DNA of 38,467 nt from JAAGZL01 sp050288625 (GTDB lineage Bacteria; Pseudomonadota; Gammaproteobacteria; Chromatiales; Chromatiaceae): contig JBNKEE010000011.1 in the NCBI GenBank assembly GCA_050288625.1, positions 1 through 38,467 on the forward strand, given 5' to 3'. This document shows, piece by piece, positions 7,840 to 16,880 of this stretch. Both the position numbers and the translations under genes were made by a program. Positions within the stretch are counted from its first letter, which is position 1. Every line of letters starts with the position of its first letter. The notes below the pieces were generated by a model. The model made no database searches and had not been told where the DNA came from. It was given only the letters and a program-made list of their open reading frames with translations.

Positions 7840-9813
7840 CTATTTGTCTGCGTCTACTGGCGCATATAGCAGTTTGTCATAGGCCATGGTTCCCCAGAGC
7901 GGGTGGGCGATGGCTTCTCTGGCAAGATCTTTATCCAGGTCTTTCCTGATCTGTTTGTCAGTTGATCTGTCGTAGTAGAACTGAACAGTTTCTTTATTTG
8001 GCTGCAGGACAATCACATCATCTCCTTTCATATATGCCTGGTTGCGATCAAACTGCATGATTGCGCGCCCGGTGAAATCTTCGGGTCGACGGGTAAGGTC
8101 AAATCCGATCATGGGGTGTTCTGCCTTAATTCCCATCAATGACAATAGCGTTGGCGCCATATCTATCTGGCTAACTATACGGTGGTCTTGCCTTGGCTCA
8201 ATTCCACTTCCCAGGATCAATCCAGCTATACGGAAGTTGGCTATAGGAACCAGGTCACTTCCGCCAACCCGATCGTCATGATCAGATACGATCAGGAACA
8301 GCGTATCTTTCCAATAGCTTGAACTTTTTGCCATATTGATAAACTTGCCGATGGCATAGTCGGCGTACTTTATTGCGTTGTGTACCGTATTGGCTGGTTG
8401 TTCATATGGCTCTATCCGACCTGACGGATATTCGAAAGGGTCGTGGTTAGAGGAGCTGAATATCAGGCTGAAGAATGGTTTGTTCTGTTTGTGCAGATGT
8501 TCAAATGTCTCATGGGCCTTGTTAAGCAGGTCCTCATCGGATACCCCCCAGGATGAAGAGAATACAGGTGCTTCGTAGCTGCGCTCATCAATGACCTGAT
8601 TGAATCCGTTACCTAGGAAAAAGGTGGCCATGTTGTCGAAGTGGGCCTCTCCGCCGTAGATGAAACTGGTGTCATACCCCTTCGCTCTTAGCAGGCTCGC
8701 TATAGTAAAAAAGTTTTGCTGTGACTTTGGCAGCTTGACTACACTACGTGCTGGGGTGGGGACATATCCCGATACGATCGCCTCAATCCCCCGGACTGAG
8801 CGCGTGCCGGTAGAGTAGATACGTTGGAACAGCCATCCTTCTTGTGCGAGTTTGTCCAGTTCTGGGGTAAGCGGTAACCCGCCAAGACATCCAACGTAAC
8901 GAGCCCCAAGACTCTCTTCCAGGATGATAACCAGATTCTTAGGTCGATCCAGTTTACGCATGGGTGTTTGGATATGGCGTGTAGGAAATTCGGCAGAGGT
9001 AAATTGCTCCTGTGGGATATCCATTGCTTTACGTATCTCAGTGATTACCTCATCTTGGTTCATATGTGGATAGATGCTGGCCGAGCTGACTTCATCTTTA
9101 AAGCTGTAGACCGAGTAGAGCATGGAATATGTGGAGTTTAGGGTCAGTCCATTCACCATAGGATCGTTAGAAAATGCCGTGTAGCTTGGGTTTATCGGTC
9201 GATGCTGCAAGGTTGAACGCGCGGAAAGTATCACCAGAAAGAACAACAATGCCGCCATGATCGGACGCTCATACCAACGCGGCTGTGAACACTTTCTGGT
9301 GTCGTGACGACTAAATATCTTCCACCCAACATAGATAGTGACCACGCTGACAACCGCAGCTAATGCCAGTTCTGCTCTATGGCTGCTCCATAGCATAGAG
9401 AATACTTCGCGCGGATATATGAGATATTCTGCGAACAGGTAATTAGGACGTAGATCGTACTGCTTGATAAACGGAGGTGTAGATACCTCCATGAATACTA
9501 TTAGCCATAGTCCGATTGTCAGCCATATACGGCACAGGTAATTCCAGATGGAGTTTATCAACGGTATGCCTGACAGTAACAGTGTTACTACTGCAGGAAG
9601 GCCGGCCAGGACGCTTATCAACACCAGATCTATGCGTACGCCATATCCCAGGATAGGCCATATTCCATCCACTGCGCTAACGCGATCAGTCTGCCACAAC
9701 ATTAGGCAGATACGGCTAACCAGTAAAAACAACATGGAAATCGTGGCAAACACGATAAATTGTCTTATAGGCTGTATGAACCTTGAGAGGAAAAGAGTGA
9801 TAGAGTCCGACAA
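7840..9813 (-). CDS. LTA synthase-like membrane sulfatase-family protein
   Basis: This 657-residue protein has an N-terminal membrane region (about five hydrophobic segments within residues 10-215) and a periplasmic sulfatase/alkaline-phosphatase-superfamily domain. Visible motifs are the first metal-binding segment (VIILEESLGARYVG), a catalytic-Thr region (TGTRSVRG around residue 337), SSSNHDPFEYP and the C-terminal metal ligands in VSDHDDRVGG. In Gram-negatives, relatives transfer phosphoglycerol or phosphoethanolamine groups to periplasmic glucans or lipids. The exact substrate cannot be stated. ATG 9813 gives a plausible N-terminus. It is a single-gene unit on the minus strand, divergent from the small membrane protein at 9966. 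Confidence 0.88.
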   Translation of the reverse strand: MSDSITLFLSRFIQPIRQFIVFATISMLFLLVSRICLMLWQTDRVSAVDGIWPILGYGVRIDLVLISVLAGLPAVVTLLLSGIPLINSIWNYLCRIWLTIGLWLIVFMEVSTPPFIKQYDLRPNYLFAEYLIYPREVFSMLWSSHRAELALAAVVSVVTIYVGWKIFSRHDTRKCSQPRWYERPIMAALLFFLVILSARSTLQHRPINPSYTAFSNDPMVNGLTLNSTYSMLYSVYSFKDEVSSASIYPHMNQDEVITEIRKAMDIPQEQFTSAEFPTRHIQTPMRKLDRPKNLVIILEESLGARYVGCLGGLPLTPELDKLAQEGWLFQRIYSTGTRSVRGIEAIVSGYVPTPARSVVKLPKSQQNFFTIASLLRAKGYDTSFIYGGEAHFDNMATFFLGNGFNQVIDERSYEAPVFSSSWGVSDEDLLNKAHETFEHLHKQNKPFFSLIFSSSNHDPFEYPSGRIEPYEQPANTVHNAIKYADYAIGKFINMAKSSSYWKDTLFLIVSDHDDRVGGSDLVPIANFRIAGLILGSGIEPRQDHRIVSQIDMAPTLLSLMGIKAEHPMIGFDLTRRPEDFTGRAIMQFDRNQAYMKGDDVIVLQPNKETVQFYYDRSTDKQIRKDLDKDLAREAIAHPLWGTMAYDKLLYAPVDADK

Positions 9814-9855
9814 TGGAATAACCTGACTAAATTGATAGTAATAGCGCGGGATGCC

Positions 9856-9873
9856 GTCTGATCGAAATCAGAC
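9856..9873. repeat. 7-bp stem with CGAA/TTCG tetraloop upstream of sulfatase gene
   Basis: GTCTGAT-CGAA-ATCAGAC forms a perfect hairpin in the divergent region at 43 bp from the sulfatase start. In a minus-strand transcript the loop is UUCG, a stable tetraloop, so it may be a 5'-leader hairpin of the sulfatase mRNA. It could also be an operator. Confidence 0.45.
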
Positions 9874-9965
9874 CGAAAAATCGCTCTTATTATAGAGAAT
9901 AATGTCTTTCGACTCTATATAATTGGCCGAACGAATTGAGTTGATTAAACCGTAATGAGAAAAAC

Positions 9966-10280
9966 ATGAACACTACACAAGATGAAACAACTAATGATGC
10001 TTCGATAGAAAGGTTCATATACGCCTTGTTTGTAGCGCTTATCGCCTACCTGATTACCAATCAATTACTAGGCTATTGGTTTTCAGCAAGTCGCTATGCC
10101 GGGTTCCTGTTTATTATTTCAATGCCAGTGGTTGTGGCCTTAAGCGCCTTGTCTTTTGTTTTCTATAAATATTTCAAAGCACGTACACATATCGCCTGGC
10201 GTGCGTCAGTAATCATCCTGAACTCATTGCTGGTGTCGGTGCTAGGTATATTGATCACCTATCCGTTTGTTTCCAGATAG
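9966..10280 (+). CDS. Small integral membrane protein, unknown function
   Basis: This 104-residue protein has a short polar N-terminus (Thr/Asp/Glu-rich) and three or four predicted hydrophobic segments (about residues 17-37, 44-68 and 80-100). No recognisable family motif is visible. The frame is intact with an ATG start about 150 bp from the divergent sulfatase. A hairpin follows the stop codon. It is probably real because the codon use is normal and the hydrophobic pattern is coherent, but no function can be assigned. Confidence 0.7.
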   Translation: MNTTQDETTNDASIERFIYALFVALIAYLITNQLLGYWFSASRYAGFLFIISMPVVVALSALSFVFYKYFKARTHIAWRASVIILNSLLVSVLGILITYPFVSR

Positions 10281-10295
10281 TAGATTATCCAAACA

Positions 10296-10317
10296 TGCTG
10301 GGGGTTGATCCCCAGCA
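10296..10317. terminator. Hairpin between convergent small genes
   Basis: TGCTGGGG-GTTGAT-CCCCAGCA is a perfect 8-bp stem 15 bases after the small membrane gene. There is no T-run on the plus strand, so rho-independent activity is uncertain. A smaller GGGC-TATG-GCCC hairpin followed by TTTTTT lies at 10341-10360. Confidence 0.5.
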
Positions 10318-10376
10318 AAGATAGTATGGGGCATTGGCATGGGCTATGGCCCTGTTTTTTGTCTAAACGTGAGGCT

Positions 10377-10694
10377 TTATTGTGCTTCAGGCCCAAGGTG
10401 AACCGCGCTGTTCACCACCAGCTTTCGTTCGAAGTAGACGGTAAACTTGTCGTAGACCCAGCGTGTGATCGGTGGAGTTCCTACTGGCGCCAGCTTTTCC
10501 TTGGGTTGACCAAACTTGGCAAGCACCATTTTCATGGTCTGGCCGTTTGTGGGGCGCGGTAGGCCGGATGGATCATTGGGTGGGGCTTTATTAATGGCAT
10601 CAATCAGCAGGGTGTCTGCGCTAATTGAGAATGCTGCTAATGAGAGGATGGATGCCAGTGCCAATCGCAAAAATGGACGCGGGGATCGGTTCAT
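10377..10694 (-). CDS. Conserved small periplasmic protein, unknown function
   Basis: This 105-residue protein has a clear signal peptide (basic MNRSPRP start, Leu/Ala-rich core, ISA-D cleavage region near residue 25). The compact mature domain has the conserved-looking segments LIDAINKAPPN, GLPRPTNGQTM, FGQPKEKLAPVGTPPITRW and YDKFTVYFE. I recognise this as a family of short exported proteins found across gammaproteobacteria, of unknown role despite occasional enzyme-like names. ATG 10694 is chosen because AAGGAG stands 7 bases upstream. The longer frame to 10736 lacks this support and would bury the signal peptide. Confidence 0.8.
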   Translation of the reverse strand: MNRSPRPFLRLALASILSLAAFSISADTLLIDAINKAPPNDPSGLPRPTNGQTMKMVLAKFGQPKEKLAPVGTPPITRWVYDKFTVYFERKLVVNSAVHLGPEAQ

Positions 10695-10838
10695 TGCATA
10701 ACTCCTTTCTCGTAAATATATCGGCTGAATGAACACATGCAGTCACTATAAGGCATATGATGGAAGTCATCCAGAGTGCAGCGGTATATTAGATAGATTA
10801 TTCTATCAATGCGTTAATTTATGCAGGAATATGGTTTA

Positions 10839-12095
10839 ATGCGCACTATGTTTAGACCACTCGAACTATACATCGGATTACGCTATACCAGGGCCAAGCG
10901 CCGTAACCATTTCATATCCTTTATCTCTGTCAGTTCCATGCTTGGGATCATGCTAGGGGTGGTGGCGTTGATCACGGTAATGTCTGTTATGAACGGCTTC
11001 CACAAAGAGTTGCGCGAGCGCATTCTGGGTATGGCTTCCCATGCCACCATCAGTGCTGCAGACGGCCCCTTGCTAGAGTGGCGACAGTTGATGGAGCGCT
11101 CCAGAGAACATGAGAGGGTGGTAGGTCAGGCACCTTATATTGAGGCTCAGGCCATGCTTACCAGCGGGGAGCAGGTTAGCGGTGCCATGTTGCGGGGAAT
11201 CGTGCCTGAGATCGAAGGCAAGGTTTCTGATGTTGGCGAACATATGCGCGTGGGGGATCTGAGCAAGCTGGAACCAGGTAAGTTCAGGATCATCCTTGGG
11301 CGTGAATTGGCCACTGTTCTGAATGTGGTGGAGGGGGATGAGGTGACCGTTGTTACCCCCGAGGTCAGCATGACTATCGCAGGCATTCTGCCACGCCTCA
11401 AGAGCTTTACCGTGGCCGGTATCTTTGAGGTAGGGATGGGGGAGTATGACCGTGGTGTCGCTATCGTTCACATACAGGATGCCGCCAAACTCCTGCGTAT
11501 GGGGGATAGCGTAACCGGTGTGCGCCTTAAGCTGGATGATCTCTTCCTGGCTCCACAGGTAACAAATGAGCTGGCCTATCAGTTGCCGGGAAGTTATCGG
11601 GTGACGGACTGGACTATGCACCATCGTAACTTCTTTCGTGCCCTGCGTACGGAAAAGCGTATGATGGGCTTGATTCTGTTTCTGATCGTGGCGGTGGCCG
11701 CGTTCAATATTGTATCCACCCTGGTTATGGTGGTAACAGACAAGCAGAGCGATATTGCCATACTCCGCACTCTGGGTGCGTCACCCGGGAGCATAATGGG
11801 GATATTTGTGGTGCAGGGTGCCACCATTGGAATTGTGGGGACCATTGCCGGCATCATCGGCGGAGTTGTGCTCTCCCTTAACATAGAATCTCTGGTTAAA
11901 TGGATCGAGCACTTTTTTCAGATAGATTTTCTCGATCCGACCATCTACTACATAAGCGACTTGCCCTCTGATATCTATCTAAGTGATGTGCTATCAGTCA
12001 GTATCATAGCCTTTATGATTACCTTCCTTGCGACCATATATCCGGCCTGGAGAGCATCTCGGGTACAGCCTGCTGAGGCCCTGCGCTATGAGTAA
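10839..12095 (+). CDS. Lipoprotein-releasing ABC transporter permease (LolC/LolE family)
   Basis: This 418-residue permease of the Lol system extracts outer-membrane lipoproteins from the inner membrane. It has the family layout: an N-terminal motif (LYIGLRYTRAKRRNHFISFIS) leading into TM1, a large periplasmic MacB-like domain, and three C-terminal membrane helices. These helices include the coupling segment DKQSDIAILRTLGAS. ATG 10839 has AGGA (10825-10828) 10 bases upstream; 10821 and 10848 are alternatives. It overlaps lolD by 8 bases. Only one permease gene accompanies lolD here, unlike the lolC-lolD-lolE arrangement, so it may work as a homodimeric LolF-type subunit unless a second gene lies elsewhere. 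Confidence 0.92.
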   Translation: MRTMFRPLELYIGLRYTRAKRRNHFISFISVSSMLGIMLGVVALITVMSVMNGFHKELRERILGMASHATISAADGPLLEWRQLMERSREHERVVGQAPYIEAQAMLTSGEQVSGAMLRGIVPEIEGKVSDVGEHMRVGDLSKLEPGKFRIILGRELATVLNVVEGDEVTVVTPEVSMTIAGILPRLKSFTVAGIFEVGMGEYDRGVAIVHIQDAAKLLRMGDSVTGVRLKLDDLFLAPQVTNELAYQLPGSYRVTDWTMHHRNFFRALRTEKRMMGLILFLIVAVAAFNIVSTLVMVVTDKQSDIAILRTLGASPGSIMGIFVVQGATIGIVGTIAGIIGGVVLSLNIESLVKWIEHFFQIDFLDPTIYYISDLPSDIYLSDVLSVSIIAFMITFLATIYPAWRASRVQPAEALRYE

Positions 12096-12768
12096 CGGAA
12101 TTGTGCTGGAGTGCAGGGGACTTGTGCGCACCTTCGATGATGGCGCTTCCAGGGTGGAGGTGCTAAGGGGGGTGGATATGCATATTCAAGCAGGAGAGAG
12201 GATTGCGGTGGTGGGTTGTTCCGGTTCTGGCAAGAGTACCCTGCTGCACTGTCTAGGAGGTCTGGATCTCCCCACTGGCGGTGAGGTTATGATGTCTGGC
12301 CAGGATCTGGCAAGACTGGGTGAGACGGAACGTGGGCGTCTGCGTAATAGCGAGATGGGATTTATCTATCAATTTCACCATCTACTCCCTGAGTTTTCCG
12401 CGTTGGAGAATACGGCAATGCCGTTGCTGATTGGCGGCATGGATGTAAACAGCGCCAGGGCGCGCGCCAGCATAATCCTGGAGAGGGTGGGTCTGAAAGA
12501 TAGGTTGGCCCACAAACCCAGTGAACTTTCTGGTGGAGAGAGACAGCGGGCCGCGATCGCCAGGGCCCTGATAAACGAGCCCAGGTGTGTGTTTGCCGAT
12601 GAGCCTACGGGTAATCTGGATCGGCGCACTGCAGAACAGGTTTACGAATTGATGTTAGAGCTGAATCGTGAGCAGGGGACCAGTTTTGTGGTGGTCACCC
12701 ATGATCCAGATTTGGCCAAGAGGATGGATCGAGTGCTACATCTGGAAGATGGGAGGATTACAGGTTAG
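12088..12768 (+). CDS. lolD: Lipoprotein-releasing ABC transporter ATPase LolD
   Basis: This 226-residue ABC ATPase powers the Lol exporter. It shows Walker A (GCSGSGKST near residues 43-51), the Q-loop region (GFIYQFHHLLPEF, typical of LolD/MacB-type ATPases), the signature LSGGERQR, Walker B (CVFADEP) and the H-loop (VVTHD). ATG 12088 is internal to the end of the permease gene (8-base overlap), implying translational coupling. A longer in-frame start at 12028 would read through permease coding sequence and is not supported. The 3' end overlaps the convergent DUF2062 gene by 11 bases. Confidence 0.95.
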   Translation: MSNGIVLECRGLVRTFDDGASRVEVLRGVDMHIQAGERIAVVGCSGSGKSTLLHCLGGLDLPTGGEVMMSGQDLARLGETERGRLRNSEMGFIYQFHHLLPEFSALENTAMPLLIGGMDVNSARARASIILERVGLKDRLAHKPSELSGGERQRAAIARALINEPRCVFADEPTGNLDRRTAEQVYELMLELNREQGTSFVVVTHDPDLAKRMDRVLHLEDGRITG

Positions 12769-13288
12769 TTTCACCCTTTTTGCGCTCTCTGCGTTTACGC
12801 AGGTTTGAAATGACATACCAACGCCAGAGACCACGGATAAGAAGATAACCAAGGATGGCTGATATAACACCACACAACAGGCTTCCCAGCAGTAGAGGTT
12901 GCCATATACCGGAAAGGCTTTCAGCCATCCACTCCATGGAGAGCTCGAACTCTACCTGCTGAGGCGGCTGACCCAGTATCCAGGTACCCACCAGGTAGGT
13001 AAAGTAGAACATTGGGGGTATGGTTATCGGATTGGTTATCCATACCAGAGCTACTGATATGGGTAGATTTACTCTGGTGGCTATTGCGGTGGCAGCTGCA
13101 CCTACCATCTGGAAGGGCATGGGGACAAAGGCCCAGAAAAGCCCAACAGCAAAGGCCCCAGAGACAGAACGACGGTTCATGTGCCACAGATTAGGATCGT
13201 GCAGCAGGTTACCAAACATACGTAGATGCTTGTGATTTCTTATGGTCTCGTGGTCTGGCGTAAAGCGCCTGATAAAACGTTTAGGCAT
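12758..13288 (-). CDS. DUF2062 family membrane protein
   Basis: This 176-residue protein has the DUF2062 pattern: a conserved N-terminal region (DPNLWHMNRRSVSGAFAVG), then hydrophobic helices with the GLFWAFVPMPFQM and WITNPITIPPMFYF segments, a further helix near residues 130-155, and a very basic C-terminus. The family is widespread in proteobacteria and of unknown function. The gene is convergent with and overlaps lolD at its 3' end, and divergent from comEC. In related genomes a DUF2062 gene often lies between the lol genes and comEC. Confidence 0.88.
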   Translation of the reverse strand: MPKRFIRRFTPDHETIRNHKHLRMFGNLLHDPNLWHMNRRSVSGAFAVGLFWAFVPMPFQMVGAAATAIATRVNLPISVALVWITNPITIPPMFYFTYLVGTWILGQPPQQVEFELSMEWMAESLSGIWQPLLLGSLLCGVISAILGYLLIRGLWRWYVISNLRKRRERKKGETNL

Positions 13289-13419
13289 TCAAGTTCCAGG
13301 TGGTCTTAACTGGCAGATATTCTTATTTTTATCAGCCTCTATTCAAGCATGTCAGAGGTTTTTTGACTACCAAAAGTTTTAAAGCGATACAGATAAATTA
13401 ACACAATTGTGAGATAGAT

Positions 13420-15726
13420 GTGATTACATGGACGTTACACTTTCTGGCCGGGGTGTTGCTACTCCAGTGGCAGGAGCAATTGCCCTCGATATGGTGGGCA
13501 GTTGCTATCCCATTTCTTGTTGCCTCTTTCTTTTATATGTCGCGTTTGCGCCCCTTGCTGGCCTTGTGGCTGGGATTCCTGTGGGCGCTACTCTATGCCA
13601 GCTTTCTCCTAGATAGTGGTATAGAAGAGGGGCTGCAGGGGAAGGATCTTAATATACAAGGGGTAGTGACTTCGCTGCCGGATCATACAGAGCGGCGTAC
13701 CAGGTTTGAGTTTCTAGTGGAGCGTATGGAGTTTGGTGATACCGGGCTGCCGTCACCGGGGCGGATAAGATTGAGCTGGTATCGGAGTGCGCCCGAGATT
13801 GAGGCAGGTCAAAGATGGAGGCTTGTGGTCCGGCTGAAGAGTCCGCGGGGCTTTGCCAACCCTGGAGGCTTTGATTACGAAGGCTGGCTGTTTCAGCGTG
13901 GGATCAGGGCCAGCGGTTATGTGCGTAAAAGTGAACATAATGGGATGATAGGAGAGAGTGGAGGCCTGGTTGCGATTCAACGTTGGCGACAGGCTATAAG
14001 GAACAGGATCAGCTCCATGTCCGCTGAAGCCACTGGCGCAGCCCTGTTGAATGGACTGGTGGTGGGTGACAGGAGTGGGATAAATCAGGACCAGTGGCGG
14101 CTTTTTGCTCGTACCGGAACCAGTCATCTGATCGCCATATCCGGGTTGCATATCGGGATCGTATTCGGTCTGGTCTTCTTTCTGATGCGCAGGGTCTGGG
14201 CTATATCCAAGATCCTGCCATTACTGATTCCAGCACCACAGGCGGCAGCGCTCTTTGGGCTGGTTGCAGCAACCATATATGCTGCAATGGCTGGTTTTGC
14301 CATACCCACACAGCGGGCCTTGGTAATGCTACTGGTTTTTGTCGCAGGATACCTATTGAGAAGACCGCCCAGGCCGTCTCAGGCGCTGGCCATGTCCCTG
14401 TTGTTGGTAGTGCTATGGGATCCGCTGGCTGTACTCACTTCCGGATTTTGGCTCTCCTTTTGTGCCGTTGCTGTGATATTTTTCGGTACCGCCGGACGTG
14501 TGGGCAAGATAGCATGGCTACAGCAGTGGGGTAGAGTGCAGTGGATGATCTCCCTGGGGCTGGCTCCTGTTTTACTGGCGATGGGGCTTCAGATATCGTT
14601 GCTGGCCCCAATGATCAACCTATTAGCAGTGCCGCTGTTTACTCTTTTTGTTGTGCCATTATGCCTGGTTACGGTTTTGATGCTGTTCGTCTTTCAGCCT
14701 TTGGGTGCACAACTGCTTGAACTGACTAACTGTATCCTGATGCAGGGTCTTGCCTGCCTGGACTATCTTGGCGGTGTTCCGTTTGTGGTTTGGACTTCTT
14801 CGGAGCTTCCAGTTTGGGTGTGGGTATCAGTTGTCGTCGGAGTTGTATTGTTGTTGTCGCCGCGTGGGTTGCCAGGACGCTGGCTGGGTCTGGTCTTTCT
14901 CGCCCCTATTGTATTAGTGCGGCCTGTAGTACCGGAGTATGGTTCTGTTAATTTCACGGTGTTGGATGTGGGGCAGGGACTTGCCGTGGTGATACGGACT
15001 AGGCGCCACACTATGCTTTATGACTTGGGCCCCAGGTTTTCTGATGATTTTGATACTGGGTCGGCTGTGGTGGTCCCGTATCTACGTAGTTCTGGAATAG
15101 ACCACGTCGATCTGTTGATGCTGAGTAACGGGGATTTGGACCACAGCGGAGGTCTGTCAGGCATCCTCGGTCAGGTGGAGATCTCATCTATATTGAGTGG
15201 AGAACCAGGACGTTTGCATGTGACCACAGGTCGGTGTGGTGCGGGTGATAGCTGGAACTGGGATGGGGTGTCGTTCAAGGTGTTGCATCCAGCAAAAGAT
15301 AACCCATGGGAGGGCAATGATTCATCCTGTGTCCTCAAGATTGATGTGGCGGGTCGTAGTCTGCTCATTCCAGGAGATATCGAAAGAGATGTCGAAAGAC
15401 GGCTGTTGTATGGCGTAGGAGGTGAGTTGGAGTCAGACTTGGTGATAATCCCGCACCATGGCAGTAAATCCTCTTCAACTATTGGCTTTGTTCGTGCTAC
15501 CTCACCCAGATATGCCATTGTGTCTGCTGGCTATCGTAACCGTTATGGATTCCCGGATGATGGGGTGGTGGGTCGCTGGCGTTCGGTAGGGACGGAGGTG
15601 TTGAATACTGCGGAACTGGGGGCGATTGAGCTGAATATAGCCGCAAATGGCACCATTTCAGAGCCTAAATGCTACCGCCTGCAACAACGTCGTTACTGGC
15701 AGAAACACCTTAGCCCGCGGATGTGA
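13420..15726 (+). CDS. comEC: ComEC/Rec2 DNA-internalization channel
   Basis: This 768-residue polytopic protein would move single-stranded transforming DNA across the inner membrane. It shows an N-terminal OB-like DUF4131 domain, the central competence domain with many membrane helices (LIAISGLHIGIVFGL is the typical motif), and a C-terminal metallo-beta-lactamase-like domain beginning VNFTVLDVGQGLAVV. In the MBL domain the first metal motif reads SNGDLDHSGG, with Asn (residue 570) where related proteins have His. The later HHGSKSS motif is intact. The start is GTG 13420 with a weak ribosome-binding site; no better in-frame start precedes the conserved N-terminus. The position upstream of exbB/exbD is conserved in gammaproteobacteria. 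Confidence 0.93.
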   Translation: MITWTLHFLAGVLLLQWQEQLPSIWWAVAIPFLVASFFYMSRLRPLLALWLGFLWALLYASFLLDSGIEEGLQGKDLNIQGVVTSLPDHTERRTRFEFLVERMEFGDTGLPSPGRIRLSWYRSAPEIEAGQRWRLVVRLKSPRGFANPGGFDYEGWLFQRGIRASGYVRKSEHNGMIGESGGLVAIQRWRQAIRNRISSMSAEATGAALLNGLVVGDRSGINQDQWRLFARTGTSHLIAISGLHIGIVFGLVFFLMRRVWAISKILPLLIPAPQAAALFGLVAATIYAAMAGFAIPTQRALVMLLVFVAGYLLRRPPRPSQALAMSLLLVVLWDPLAVLTSGFWLSFCAVAVIFFGTAGRVGKIAWLQQWGRVQWMISLGLAPVLLAMGLQISLLAPMINLLAVPLFTLFVVPLCLVTVLMLFVFQPLGAQLLELTNCILMQGLACLDYLGGVPFVVWTSSELPVWVWVSVVVGVVLLLSPRGLPGRWLGLVFLAPIVLVRPVVPEYGSVNFTVLDVGQGLAVVIRTRRHTMLYDLGPRFSDDFDTGSAVVVPYLRSSGIDHVDLLMLSNGDLDHSGGLSGILGQVEISSILSGEPGRLHVTTGRCGAGDSWNWDGVSFKVLHPAKDNPWEGNDSSCVLKIDVAGRSLLIPGDIERDVERRLLYGVGGELESDLVIIPHHGSKSSSTIGFVRATSPRYAIVSAGYRNRYGFPDDGVVGRWRSVGTEVLNTAELGAIELNIAANGTISEPKCYRLQQRRYWQKHLSPRM

Positions 15727-15834
15727 TGGAAATCCTGTTTGCCCCCTTTTGGAATGGTGGTTGAATGCAGTATGATATGAAAAAAATTAACGCCCTGGAG
15801 TGTCGAGGCGTCTCTTAACTAAAGGATATCGAGG

Positions 15835-16449
15835 ATGTATGAACTGGTAATTGCTGGCGGTTGGCTGATGCTGCCGATTATTCTCTGTTCGGTAGTGGCC
15901 ATGGCCATAATTATCGAGCGTTTGTGGTCTCTAAGGCAGTCGCGGGTAGTGCCGGAAAATCTGGTGGCCCAAGTTTGGAAACTGCACTGTGACGGTAATA
16001 TGACTTCCGAATATATTGCCGCAATCAAGACAGGGTCTCCCCTGGGGTGTATTTTGGCTGCTGGCATCATCAATCGCGAACATACGCGCGAGATCATGAA
16101 AGAGGCCATTGAAGAGGTGGGCCATCAGGTGGTACATGATCTGGAGCGCTATCTGAATACACTTGGTACCATCGCATCCATCTCTCCGTTACTGGGCCTC
16201 CTGGGAACTGTGATCGGTATGATCAAAGTGTTCTCTGCGATTACCCTGGTCGGTGTCGGCGATCCTGCTGTACTGGCTGGCGGCATATCAGAGGCACTGA
16301 TCACTACAGCGGCTGGGTTATCTGTGGCCATCCCATCTCTTATGTTTCACCGTTACTTCACTGGCAGGGTCGAACGTCTGGTAGTTGCAATGGAAGAAGA
16401 AGCACTGAAGATGGTTGAGGTCATGCAGGGTCAAAGGGAAACGGAGTGA
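15835..16449 (+). CDS. exbB: MotA/TolQ/ExbB proton channel family protein
   Basis: This 204-residue inner-membrane protein has three hydrophobic segments (about residues 8-30, 105-130 and 145-170) and the family motif LGTIASISPLLGLLGTVIGMIKVF followed by GGISEALITTAAGLSVAIPS. With the downstream ExbD-like protein it should form a proton-driven motor. AAGGA lies 8 bases upstream of the ATG. In this comEC/lpxK neighbourhood the pair is not linked to a TonB gene, so its partner is unknown. The symbol is by family only. The stop overlaps the upstream region of exbD, suggesting translational coupling. Confidence 0.9.
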   Translation: MYELVIAGGWLMLPIILCSVVAMAIIIERLWSLRQSRVVPENLVAQVWKLHCDGNMTSEYIAAIKTGSPLGCILAAGIINREHTREIMKEAIEEVGHQVVHDLERYLNTLGTIASISPLLGLLGTVIGMIKVFSAITLVGVGDPAVLAGGISEALITTAAGLSVAIPSLMFHRYFTGRVERLVVAMEEEALKMVEVMQGQRETE

Positions 16450-16454
16450 GCCGG

Positions 16455-16880
16455 ATGAATTTTCGTTCCGATCGAAAACAGTTACCGGATCTGAATCTGA
16501 CACCGCTGATAGATGTGGTGTTCCTGCTCTTGATCTTCTTTATGGTATCAACCACTTTCGATAAAGAGTCACGCATCAAGATAGAGTTGCCACAGGCGGC
16601 AACCCAAGATGAAAGGGATAAGCAAGACAAGGTTCTTGATATAACCATAGACGCTAGCGGCCGTTTCTATGTCAATCAAAATGAAGTGATCAATACTGAA
16701 TTGGATACCCTCATACGGGCCATCAGCAAGGCGGTAAAGGAGCGGCGTGATCTCCCGGTTATCATCTCAGCTGATGCTAACAGTCCTCATCATGCGGTTA
16801 TAAGGGCCATGGATGCTGCTAGCCAGCTTGGATTTGTGAATATGACCTTCGCAGCAAGGCAGCCAGTAGATAAAAAGTGA
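16455..16880 (+). CDS. exbD: ExbD/TolR family biopolymer transport protein
   Basis: This 141-residue protein has one N-terminal membrane helix carrying the essential Asp (LTPLIDVVFLLLIFFMV) and a periplasmic domain of the ExbD/TolR fold. ATG 16455 (MNFRSDRK) is preferred because GGAG at 16443-16446 lies 8 bases upstream and family members in this locus begin with MNFR. An alternative GTG 16446 would overlap the exbB stop by 4 bases. Its stop overlaps the lpxK start by 4 bases (GTGA). The role is proton-motive-force transduction with the preceding ExbB-like protein, target unknown. Confidence 0.9.
   Translation: MNFRSDRKQLPDLNLTPLIDVVFLLLIFFMVSTTFDKESRIKIELPQAATQDERDKQDKVLDITIDASGRFYVNQNEVINTELDTLIRAISKAVKERRDLPVIISADANSPHHAVIRAMDAASQLGFVNMTFAARQPVDKK

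Noticed and set aside
10305..10562. Plus-strand frame over the small exported protein
   Set aside because: It is antisense to 10377-10694, which has a signal peptide, family-like motifs and an AAGGAG site. No protein features are seen in this frame.
15748..15776. Possible promoter TTTGGA-N17-TATGAT before exbB
   Set aside because: The -10 is good but the -35 matches at only three positions, too weak to report as a feature.
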